This document shows, piece by piece, positions 23,908-33,528 of a stretch of DNA of 64,000 bases. The position numbers and the translations under genes were made by a program. Each line of letters starts with the position of its first letter. Position 1 is the stretch's first letter. The notes below the pieces were generated by a model. That model worked only from the letters and a program-made list of their open reading frames with translations. It was not told the origin of the DNA and made no database searches. The stretch comes from Zygnema cylindricum (Eukaryota > Streptophyta > Zygnematophyceae > Zygnematales > Zygnemataceae): positions 434,001 through 498,000 of the forward strand of contig JBBHKE010000271.1 in NCBI GenBank assembly GCA_037447655.1. The letters are read 5' to 3'.

Positions 23908-24975
23908 TGAAACTCTGAGACCTCCATAAGTCCTCAGAGTGGATAGCTTCCCAGAAGCCTCAAGGATAACCCTGACCTCTTTGTGTTTCAGCAAGAACAA
24001 CTGCTACCTTGGCAAACAAAAACTTTGACCAACTTCACCCTTGTGAAAGCAAGACTCCTTTGAGTTGATAGCAAAAAGAATCTCTGAATTTGCTCCCCTT
24101 AGCAGTAAGTTATGGAGGGTCAAAGTTGACCTTTTGTACAAAATCTCTGTGGGAGAGAGGGTCCTATCTCCTAATTTTTATAAGTCCTATCTCTCTCATA
24201 AACTCTATTTATTGATGTACGGAGCCAATCAAATTACACTTCCGTACACAAAAGTACAGCTGCCAGTGTACTTTATGTACGAACATTGTAAGACATGGCC
24301 TAAATGGCGACACGTGGTATATCCGAATTCGCTCCTTTAATCCTCGGAGATGCCGCAATCCAATGTCATACCGCCACGTGTCATCCTATGTGGCGATGAC
24401 CAAAAACCGCCGAAATCCCTTTCCGCGATCTCGACGTTTAATTTTGGCCTTCTGATTAAATTTACATTTAATCATAGCCGTAATAAATATATGCGCGGTA
24501 TTTGTTTCGCTAAATATATAAATGCACGATATTCGTTTCTTATCCGTACCGTAATCCGTACTTTTACATTACTGGATCTATGTCTCCCGTAAAACTGTTT
24601 CAGTTAAATGAACTATTCTACGTATTAATGTTTAAGTAATTATCAAACCCTATAATATGTAACACTATGTCTAGACTTAACGGTTAAGGCTACTGGCTAT
24701 CTGTCTACCGTCCCGCAGGTACCAGGATCAAATCATGGGATAATCACATATCTTTTTGGTAAATAAACCCCTAACGCTAAATAAACTAATATATATATTT
24801 CTCGTAAACCTCTGGATAGCCTAGGTAGCCATGGATCTAGCATCCTCTCCAACTTCTCAGTGACTGCGACAAGTTTGAGAGTTGGAGAGAGAAGTTAGAG
24901 TTAGACTGTTTCGGCTTTTTTCTATATTTCTATTTAGATCTAGAAAATACTTTAAACATACCATTTTTTTCTACA
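23908..24975 (-). repeat. 5' LTR of element D
   Basis: 1068 bp, matching 18490-19556. It starts TGTAGAAAAAAATGG at 24975 (minus strand) and ends GAGTTTCA. The gag frame begins here: an ATG 24 nt before the primer-site ATA opens MEVSEFQV and runs straight on. It includes the GGTCAAAGTTGACC palindrome near 24118 and a tRNA-like module at about 24676-24735 on the plus strand. Confidence 0.9.
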
Positions 24976-25150
24976 TACTTCTTGTATGGCCATTGTACAA
25001 CATGGTCTTGTGGTTGACACTTGTTAGCTTGGGAGCCATCGTTCCTCCTCCCATCAACGAACACCGGAAAAGATGTAAGGAGGAACGATGGCTCCCAAGC
25101 TGACAAGTGTCAACCAGAAGGCCATGTTGTACAATGGCCGTACAAGAAGG
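24976..25150. repeat. Large inverted repeat at the junction of two head-to-head LTRs
   Basis: The left arm (24976-25050) and right arm (25076-25150) are about 93% complementary over about 73 bp by eye, around a 25-bp spacer. The homology continues outward as the two LTRs: left at 18489 downwards (beyond element D), right to 25655. So this is the centre of a palindrome with arms of about 575 bp that was split by D. Transcribed, this segment would form a long hairpin. Confidence 0.88.
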
Positions 25151-25655
25151 ACAATTGGCCACTGTACCTTCTTGTACTATACACTCTTTTGATTGGTCTA
25201 GGGTACAGTGGTAGGTAAGTGTGAGTAGGAGTTAAGGGACTAAGCGTGAATGAGGCGCCTCTCTCCAGGTGACCTTTTGTATTTATAGGCCATCTTTGGC
25301 CAGCCATAACAAACAGCTCAGAGGAGCAAATTCAGAGATTGTTTTTGCTGCAAACTCAGAGGAGTCCAAGCTACACAACGGTGTAGTTGGTGAGAGTTTT
25401 TGCTTGCCAGGGTGTTGGCATTTCTAAGGGAAAGTCAAAGTGGGGAAAGTTGTCGAAAAAACATGTTCAAGCTTTGCATTCTGTGGTGAAACTGAGCACA
25501 GTGAAAGTCTTCTTTAACAGAGGTGAATCTCTATACGAGTTATGACTGTCAAGGTGTCAGTCATTTGGATTCGTATCAATATGGAGTCGGCACTATCTAG
25601 ATAAGCTTCCTTAGGTCTGCGATTTCTTTGGGGAAATTGAACCGATAAAATTTTA
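25074..25655 (+). repeat. 5' LTR of element C
   Basis: About 582 bp, starting TGTAAGGAGGAACG at the palindrome centre and ending next to the primer site at 25656. A TATTTATAGG TATA-like box lies near 25279. It is shorter than the roughly 1-kb LTRs of D, E, A and B. The start is the least certain end. Confidence 0.7.
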
Positions 25656-27593
25656 GGTTATGGGCCCACCATCTAGGGTGCCTATGTTTGAAGGAACATA
25701 CTTCACATACTGGGAATTTACGATAGAGGGATTGCTTTTTCGAAAAGACTTATGGAGAATTGTTCCGAGACAAGTGAGATGTCCGCTACCAAGCTTCGGT
25801 GGAACGCACTATCGAGATTCAACTTCGGCTTCCCAGAAAACCAAATGGAGGTCAGATGCAACGGAAGGTGAAAGGGAAATTATTGCCATAGAAGAGGAAA
25901 AAAATGAGAAGGGTAAAGGAACACGTATAGTGAGGGGAGCTAGGCTCTCTCTTACAGTTCCACTTGTAGGGGTCATAGCTAAACCAAAAACTGAAAAAAA
26001 TGACAGTAAAATTTGGGAGTACAAAAACACTATAGCAAAACATCACATACTTAGAAATGTGTCTAAGTTCATAGCTATCACTCTTATAAACCTAACCAAG
26101 TCTTCAAAAATCTGGGAAACACTAATTCAGATTTACAAGAGTGAGACTATATAGAGGCACCAGTTAGTAAAACATGAAATAGAGGCCTATGTTTATAAAC
26201 GCGGTAGCATGGTAGAGTTTTGCAATGATATTGCTGCGTTATCTATTGAGCTTTCTGGGGCAAGATATGTAGAATCTAAGGTGAGAAATATTAACACACT
26301 AATCACGAAACTCCTTTATAAGTACGAAAACATCATTAACCGTATAGAAGAAATGGACAACTCGTCATGGACTTGGAGCATTACCATGGGGATGATTCTT
26401 TTGAGGGAAAGCATATAGGAGCTTCGTACGGGAAATGATAGGGTGAATGCACTGACAGCGGTGGTGACAGGCCGAAGCGTGATGAGAGGAATGATGGTGA
26501 CTGACAGAAGCGTGATGTAAGGAAGAAAAATAACGATAAGCCGTACCGAAACTTTGGGGGAAAGAGAGGAAGAGGAAATGAAATGGGAGCTTTGAAAGGA
26601 GGGGTTTGCTTCTTTTGTAGGGAACCGGGTCACTATATGGCGGAATGTCCTCGTTTGGAATAAACTAGAAGTTGGAATGTGAATGAGGAGGAAGAAGGGG
26701 AAGAGGAGAAACAGGATGAAGATATTTCTGAGCTTCTCCACATCGGTAGTATGGGAAAGAGATAAGAGCACACAAAAATTCCACGAAAACAACAGTGTGC
26801 CTTTGGAGGCACAAGGGAGGTAAAAAGAAAAAAAAGTACTTGAGGGAGTTAAACATGATGAGGATGTCAAGGAGTATACAGTAAATGACTTAGTAATGAG
26901 AAAGTCATATTTATAATTAAAATTGGAAGAAGGGAAAAATCATAATATTGAGGATATCTTAATAGATATTTCGAAGACAAAAAACATGTCGAAAAAAAAG
27001 ACTTCATAAATCAAGAAGGAGCTTCAAAGGATAAGGGAGAAGAGGAATATTTAATGGAAGGTTTAGGGGAGGAGAAATATTTTTTGGGAAACAAAATAGA
27101 AAGTGATAGTGGAAAGAATTCCATGGGAGAGAGTGAGGGAAGTTCAAAAAATGGGGTAATTATCATGTACACATATATGAGTACGAAAAATGTAGATTTA
27201 ATGAGGAACTTAGTGAACACTCGTGATTTAAAGATAAATTTGGGGGGTAATGGATTTGACATCACTAATGGGAGTGATGTCATTTATGAAGGTATGCATG
27301 TAAAAGGGTTAGCATGTGGGTATGTGTTGCAGGTTCGGGATGGGGCTGGCTATTTGAAATGCAAGTGGGAATTTGGATTTTGCTCGGATAAAAAACGAAT
27401 GAGGTGGATAAAATCCTTGCTCCAAAAGCCTGAATTTATGAAAAATGGCATGCAAAATAAAATGTGTGATGCAATTATTATTTTGGTTCATCTAATACAA
27501 TGTTTCAAATACAAGGGTATTCACTTAAAGTTTTATGAGGGGAAAAGAAAAAGGAAAAAGGAAAAAATATATATATAATTGTGTTTTGTTATT
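25656..27593 (+). pseudogene. Decayed, internally deleted gag-pol of copia element C
   Basis: The primer site GGTTATGGGCCCACC (25656-25670) is fully complementary to the initiator tRNA-Met anticodon arm. The gag start (MGPPSRVPMFEGTY) at 25660 runs to 26154, a further gag piece is at 26209-26418, and a zinc knuckle in another frame (CFFCREPGHYMAEC) is near 26611-26652. Protease, integrase and most of RT are missing. At 27054-27578 an RT/RNase H-like tail resumes (EEKYFLGNKIESD ... WIKSLLQKPEFMKNGMQ). The sequence is A-rich and the body is split from its 3' end by element F. Confidence 0.78.
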
Positions 27594-28423
27594 TGTTGTC
27601 TTTTGGAAAGCTCTCAGTCTCAGAGCAGCGCAGCAGCGCAGCAACTATACAGACAGCAGCGCAGCTGCTATACGGAAGAGCAGCGCAGCTGCTATACAGC
27701 AGAGCTGCGCAGCAGCAGAGCAGCGCAGCAGCGAAGCTGCGATACTAACAGGACAAACGCAGCTGCAGTCACTTTGGATAAGATCCGTACAGACAACGCA
27801 GCTGCTACTATCTTGGATATGATTTGGTGCAGGACACCGCAGCCGCGGGTGATATAAATGGGATCTGGTACGGGACAACGCAGCTGCGATTAATATGAAT
27901 CTAGTCAACGGACGAGATTCATAAGAGTATCACAAGTGACTTAGCCGACAAGTATTTGTACAGTAACTTAATATAGATTCTGAGTAATATTGACTGTACA
28001 ATGATAGATTGGGTTGGCACGATCAAGAACACGTAGATCTCAGTAGGTGGGTTGATTCTGGACGTACCTCTCAGGTACACTGTTATCGGTGGTAGAACAC
28101 CGAAAGTATAAGACTTAGGACTTAGAACATTTTTATGTATCCAGACTTCGAAGTAGTAATACTGCTGACAGTTTTTGGGAAACTTCTGAGTATTATATCT
28201 TGAGTGTTGTTGGGTCAATTGTGCTCAAACTTTGGGAGTTGTCAGTGTTTATGTTACTCTATATTCTGATAGAGTTTTGTGAGATTTGGATGCTTGTATA
28301 AGAATTGGTGATCACTTAAGAACAGCTGTTTGGTAGGATTCTTGATAGCTTCTGAGAGTGTATCATGTCTACTTCTACTACTACTGCTGCTCCTCCACCT
28401 GCACCGGTGGTTGTAGAATAACA
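27594..28423 (+). repeat. LTR 1 of element F
   Basis: 830 bp, TGTTGTCTTTTGG...GAATAACA. The first 270 bp contain many CAGCG units and GCAGCTGC palindromes (E-box core CAGCTG). Near the end, ATG at 28365 opens MSTSTTTAAPPPAPVVVE in the gag frame, then TAA four bases before the primer site. Confidence 0.93.
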
Positions 28424-28438
28424 GGTTATGGGCCTGTC
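28424..28438 (+). other. Primer-binding site of F body 1
   Basis: GGTTATGGGCCTGTC. The first 11 bases are complementary to the initiator tRNA-Met anticodon arm, and the embedded ATG (28428) starts the long gag-pol frame. The second body has the same site at 33525-33539. Confidence 0.75.
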
Positions 28439-30878
28439 ATCAAGAATTCCTATCTTTTCCGGAGATAAGTATGTTTACTGGGCGGATATGGTGGAGACAC
28501 ATTTTGAAAATGTCAATCTTTTGGATATATTGGATGGTTCTTTGGATGAATCTGATCCGTCATGGTCTAAGAAAAATACGCAGGCTCGCTCTATTTTGAA
28601 ATTTTGTATATCTGAGGACTTAGCTATGTCTCGGATTAAAATGAAAAAAGCTATTGATATCTGGAAATCCATTAAAAGTGATTATGAAAAGGCTAATGTT
28701 CAGGAAAAACTTCTATTGGCTGGAAAAATTTGGGACTATAAGTACACTGGCGGTACAATGGCTGAATATTCTAACAAATTTCGTATTCTTGTAGATGCAC
28801 ATGCTTGTGCCGGTGGGGTGTTCCCTCAGTTTCAACAGGCAGCATTGCTCATGCGGGGTCTCCCTCGTAGTATGAAAGGAGCATCTGACATGCTCAAACA
28901 GAAAGATAAGGCTAGCTGGACTTTGCAGTTAGCAATCAATATTTTACTAGAGGAGGAAGCTACATCTAATATTCTCAATGTTGAGCAAGTAGAGGCTTTT
29001 AATTCAGACTTTGGAAAGAAAAGTCAATTTAATCAGCAAAGTAATCAATTTACCCAATTGAGACAGTTTAATATGGGGGGAAATAGAAAATCCAACAATG
29101 CATGTTTTTATTGTAGTGAGAGAGGTCATGGATACAAATTCTGTCCTAAACTTAAACAAGCTAACGATACAGGTTTATACAGGCCAGGATGGCAACAAAG
29201 TCAGTTTTACAAAAGCTTCACGAGGCCTACACCTCGTGGAAATGCACTGTTTTCAGCTTCTTCATCACTCCAAGACGAAACTCTGACATTTTCTGAGGAG
29301 GACGACACGGATCTATTCACTATGGCGGCAGCAATGGAAGGCGCAAAGGACCCTGGATGGATTATGGATACAGGAGCGTCAGCGCATATGTGTTGGAACA
29401 AGGCCATCTTCAAAAATCTGAAAGCAACGCCGGAGAAAAATATTTATTATGCTTGTGGAATGAGTGTCCAAACTCGTGCAATGGGTGATGTGTCCTTGCT
29501 AGTTGATGTGGATGGAAAACCAATTGAAAGGACTCTTCACAATGTCTTATTTGTGCCTGACTTTAAGAAAAATCTGTTTTCTACGTCGTTGGTTGAGAGT
29601 AAAGGCTTTGAGGCCAGTTTGAAAATTGGTCGGCAGTTTGTTAGCAAAAACGGCAAGATTGCGGTTACAGGTACTAGAGATAGTAGCAAGATGTATCGCA
29701 TGGATATGGCTAATACAAAAGAAATTGATGTTTTGTACTCCGGTGTTTTGCACTCAGATGAGTTGTGGCATAAAAGATTAGGCCATGTCAACTATGATAG
29801 TTTGAAAAAAATGGTTGTTGCTCGAAAGATAGAGGGTGTATCAATCACAGATGGGCCGGTCAAAACTTGCGATGGTTGCGCTTTAGGCAAAATCCACAGA
29901 TTGCCATTTCCTAACGAGTCTGAGCATCGGTCGACCAAACTTTTACAACAAATTCATTCGGATGTCTTTGGTCCGGCGAAGGTTCCTTCTGCCGGAGGAA
30001 TGAAATATATGGTCACCTTCACAGATGATTTCTCACGGTTTACAAAAGTTTACTTCATGAAGGATAAGAGTGAAGTGTTTGGTCACTTCAAACACTATAA
30101 AGCATGGGCTGAAAAACTTCATAATTCATCTATTTTGCAGCTCAGATCGGACAATGGTGGTGAATATACATCAAAAGAGTTTGAAACCTTTTTACTCGAG
30201 GAAGGCATTAGTCATCTACTGACTGTTCCATATTCACCGGAACAAAATGGGGTGTCGGAACGGCTGAATAGAACTCTCACGGAAAGCTCTAGATCTATGC
30301 TCGCCGATAAAGGTGTGGATCCGAAATTCTGGGTTGAGGCTCTAAATTGTGCAGTTTATATTAAAAATAGGATAGGATCAAGATCGGTAGAAACAACTCC
30401 TTACGAAATCTGGACGGGTAGCAAACCAGATGTTAGCCATTTCAAGGTCTTTGGTAGTCAATGCTTTATATTGGATACGTCTACAGATAGATGGAAAATG
30501 GAACCGAAGGGATTATCGGGTATTCTGTTAGGATATGATGATCACTCGAAAGGTTATAGAGTCTTTGTGTTTGAAAGGCAGAACATAGTTGTAGCTAGAA
30601 ACATCATTGTTAAGGATGAACTAGACTCCATAGATTTATTTCAAATGACAGAGCAGCAAATGCAACACAAAGTACAGGAGTATGTCATCTTAGATTGCAT
30701 GCAGGAACTTGTCCCGCAGATTCCACAAACTCCTCAGGAATCAGACTCCCTCCAACTTCCTCACCAACTTCGGGTCCAGATGGACCAAGAGCAGTCAATA
30801 CAGACCGAACGCAACCAGCGCAATCACGAACACACGGATCGCAACCAGCGCAGTCAGCAAGACACGGATCGCAACTAG
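28428..30878 (+). CDS. F body 1: Gag-protease-integrase polyprotein (816 codons), ends at a premature TAG
   Basis: Ty1/copia polyprotein. Gag (MGLSSRIPIFSGDKYVYW, residues 1 to about 200, UBN2-type) assembles the particle. Zinc knuckle CFYCSERGHGYKFC is at about residues 225-238. The protease motif DTGASAHM is at about 313-320. The integrase HHCC domain (HKRLGHVN ... CDGCALGK) lies at about 447-490, and its catalytic residues D (IHSDVFGP), D (RSDNGGEY) and E (NGVSERLNR) are all present. A Gln/Asn/Arg-rich repeat (TDRNQRSQ) ends at TAG; RT continues in the same frame after it. The start is the ATG inside the primer site, since the LTR leader is closed by TAA. Compared with body 2 it differs at scattered positions only. 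Confidence 0.88.
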   Translation: MGLSSRIPIFSGDKYVYWADMVETHFENVNLLDILDGSLDESDPSWSKKNTQARSILKFCISEDLAMSRIKMKKAIDIWKSIKSDYEKANVQEKLLLAGKIWDYKYTGGTMAEYSNKFRILVDAHACAGGVFPQFQQAALLMRGLPRSMKGASDMLKQKDKASWTLQLAINILLEEEATSNILNVEQVEAFNSDFGKKSQFNQQSNQFTQLRQFNMGGNRKSNNACFYCSERGHGYKFCPKLKQANDTGLYRPGWQQSQFYKSFTRPTPRGNALFSASSSLQDETLTFSEEDDTDLFTMAAAMEGAKDPGWIMDTGASAHMCWNKAIFKNLKATPEKNIYYACGMSVQTRAMGDVSLLVDVDGKPIERTLHNVLFVPDFKKNLFSTSLVESKGFEASLKIGRQFVSKNGKIAVTGTRDSSKMYRMDMANTKEIDVLYSGVLHSDELWHKRLGHVNYDSLKKMVVARKIEGVSITDGPVKTCDGCALGKIHRLPFPNESEHRSTKLLQQIHSDVFGPAKVPSAGGMKYMVTFTDDFSRFTKVYFMKDKSEVFGHFKHYKAWAEKLHNSSILQLRSDNGGEYTSKEFETFLLEEGISHLLTVPYSPEQNGVSERLNRTLTESSRSMLADKGVDPKFWVEALNCAVYIKNRIGSRSVETTPYEIWTGSKPDVSHFKVFGSQCFILDTSTDRWKMEPKGLSGILLGYDDHSKGYRVFVFERQNIVVARNIIVKDELDSIDLFQMTEQQMQHKVQEYVILDCMQELVPQIPQTPQESDSLQLPHQLRVQMDQEQSIQTERNQRNHEHTDRNQRSQQDTDRN

Positions 30879-32602
30879 CGCAACCAGCGCAATCAGCGCA
30901 ATGCGCGGGATCCGACGATCTCAGCCTCAGAATTTCTGGGGGGAAGAAGATCAAGTAGCCGCCTGCAAGCAAGCTCTCACTTTGCCTACTCGGCAGTCTC
31001 AGGGGAGCCCTTGACCATCCAAGAAGCTTTCTTATCACCAGAGCGGAATCACTGGATTGAGGCGGCAAACGACGAAATGAAGTCGATCATGTAGGCTCAA
31101 ACATGGGAGCTCGTGGACCTTCCTCCAGACCGAAAAGCGATCGGCAGCAAATGGGTATTCAAGGTGAAGTTAAATCCCGATAACACCATTGAACGCTATA
31201 AGGCCAGACTTGTGGCGAAGGGGTACAATCAAAAGGAAGGAATCGATTTTGAAGAAACATTTTCTCCGGTTGTAAGATTTCCAACAGTTAGGATTTTGCT
31301 GTCCCTAGCTGCTATAGAAGATATGGAAATTCATCAGATGGATGTAAAAACGGCCTTTTTGCATGGAGAACTAGAAGAGACCATTTACATGCAGCAGCCT
31401 TAAAAGTATGTAGAACCAGGAAAAGAGCACTTAGTATGCAAGTTGCTAAAATCTTTGTACGGCTTGAAACAGGCCCCGAGACAGTGGAATATAAAGCTTG
31501 ATGAATTCTTGACTAGTCTAGGATTTCAAAGAATAAGTTCTGATCACTCTGTCTACGTTCTAAAGGGTGAAAATGGAATAGTTTATATAGCGGTATTTGT
31601 AGATGATTTGCTATTAATTAGCAAATCAATGGCTGAAATTAACAAAATCAAAACTGCTCTAAACTCACGGTTCGAGATGAAAGACCTCGGTGAGGCAAAA
31701 TATATTTTGGGTATCCAGGTAGAGAGGGACAGAAATAAGAAAATAATAAAATTGACTCAAAAAGAGGCTATTGGAAACATGTTAGATGAGTACGGAATGC
31801 GGGGGGCAAAAGGGTGTTTAACTCTAATGGAGTTTCGGCAGAAGTTAGAGGGAGAAGAGACAAAACTAGGTGTTATTGTTAGCGAGTATTTAGAATCAGG
31901 GGAGAATGATCCTATGGCAATAATACCTTATAAACAGATAGTGGGAAGCTTAATATACTTCATGAACTGTACCCGTCCTGACATTGCTGCAGCAGTCGGG
32001 GTACTGAGTAGGAGTCTAGAAAATCCGAGAAAATCTGATCTGGATGCAGCAAAGAGAGTCTTAAGATATTTGGCAGGAACTAAAGATCTCAAACTCACTC
32101 TAGGTGGAGGAGAAGTCAAGCTGCAAACATGGAGTGATGCAAGCTATGGCGACATGCCAAGCCGGAAATCTACCACGCGATTCGTTCTACAAATTGGGAA
32201 CGGTACTTGCTGCTGGAGCAGCAAACTTCAAAAGGTGACAGCACAATCGACAATGGAGTCGGAATATATGGCAGCAAGCTCGGCCCTCAAAGAACTCTTA
32301 TGGGTAAAATCCATGTTACAAGAACTAGGATACATGCAAATTGGTCCACAGGTGATTTGGTGTGATAACCAGGCTGCCATTGCCATTGCTTCTAACCCGA
32401 GTCATCACTTCAAAAGCAAGCACATGGATGTAAGATTACACTTTGTAAGAGAAAAAGTGTTCTCTAGAGTGATTAAATTATGTTAAATTATGTTAATTAT
32501 TATTATTGTGATGCAAAAATGATTGCTGATATGCTCACTAAAGCTCTTCCTGCTCCTAAGCTGAAGTATTGTAGGGAAGCAGTGGGATTAAGTGAATAGT
32601 TG
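30879..32602 (+). pseudogene. F body 1: RT-RNase H region, interrupted
   Basis: Continuation of the polyprotein after TAG at 30876-30878: ISASEFLGGRRSS, then RT ([37 protein letters not shown]) and RNase H (CCWSSKLQKVTAQSTMESEY). RT has FVDD at the catalytic site where body 2 has YVDD. Interruptions: TAG at about 31093 (GAG in body 2), TAA at 31401-31403 in the QPEGF-like motif, and near 32480 a 10-bp duplication AATTATGTTA that shifts frame before MIADMLTKALPAPKLKYC. The last two are shared with body 2. Confidence 0.88.
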
Positions 32603-32694
32603 AATTGCTGCACTGCTATATTGCTATGCTGCGATACTGCGCTAGTTTATCACCGCAGCTGCGCTGGTATGTTGAGTCTAAAGCTTTAGGGGAG

Positions 32695-33524
32695 TGTTGT
32701 CTTTTGGAAAGCTCTCAGTCTCAGAGCAGCGCAGCAGCGCAGCAACTATACAGACAGCAGCGCAGCTGCTATACGGAAGAGCAGCGCAGCTGCTATACAG
32801 CAGAGCTGCGCAGCAGCAGAGCAGCGCAGCAGCGAAGCTGCGATACTGACAGGACAAACGCAGCTGCAGTCACTTTGGATAAGATCCGTACAGACAACGC
32901 AGCTGCTACTATCTTGGATATGATTTGGTGCAGGACACCGCAGTCGCGGGTGATATAAATGTGATCCGGTACGGGACAACGCAGCTGCGATTAATATGAA
33001 TCTAGTCAACGGACGAGATTCATAAGAGTATCACAAGTGACTTAGCCGACAAGTATTTGTACAGTAACTTAATATAGATTCTGAGTAATATTGACTGTAC
33101 AATGATAGATTGGGTTGGCACGATCAAGAACACGTAGATCTCAGTAGGTGGGTTGATTCTGGACGTACCTCTCAGGTACACTGTTATCGGCGGTAGAACA
33201 CCGAAAGTATAAGACTTAGGACTTAGAACATTTTTATGTATCCAGACTTCCAAGTAGTAATACTGCTGACAGTTTTTGGGAAACTTCTGAGTATTATATC
33301 TTGAGTGTTGTTGGGTCAATTGTGCTCAAACTTTGGGAGTTGTCAGTGTTTATGTTACTCTATATTCTGATAGAGTTTTGTGAGATTTGGATGCTTGTAT
33401 AAGAATTGGTGATCACTTAAGAACAGCTGTTTGGTAGGATTCTTGATAGCTTCTGAGAGTGTATCATGTCTACTTCTACTACTACTGCTGCTCCTCCACC
33501 TGCACCGGTGGTTGTAGAATAACA
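32695..33524 (+). repeat. LTR 2 (central) of element F
   Basis: 830 bp, nearly identical to LTR 1, and acting as 3' LTR of body 1 and 5' LTR of body 2. It carries the same TAA in the leader peptide as LTR 1. The GGGGAG polypurine tract immediately precedes it. Confidence 0.94.
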
Positions 33525-33528
33525 GGTT

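Larger units (their letters stand above)
18490..24975 (-). mobile_element. Copia element D, complete but inactive
   Basis: Two LTRs (18490-19556 and 23908-24975) bound a minus-strand copia body. A perfect 5-bp duplication tactt lies at 18485-18489 and 24976-24980. The flanks rejoin into a continuous C-family LTR, so D inserted after the head-to-head LTR pair existed. The total is 6486 bp. Catalytic residues of protease and integrase are mutated (see the coding entry). Confidence 0.94.

Noticed and set aside
30685-31068. Cys-rich ORF antisense to F (127 codons, also at 35786-36169)
   Set aside because: Shadow of the Gln/Asn/Arg repeat of gag-pol on the other strand, present only because the sequence is repetitive.
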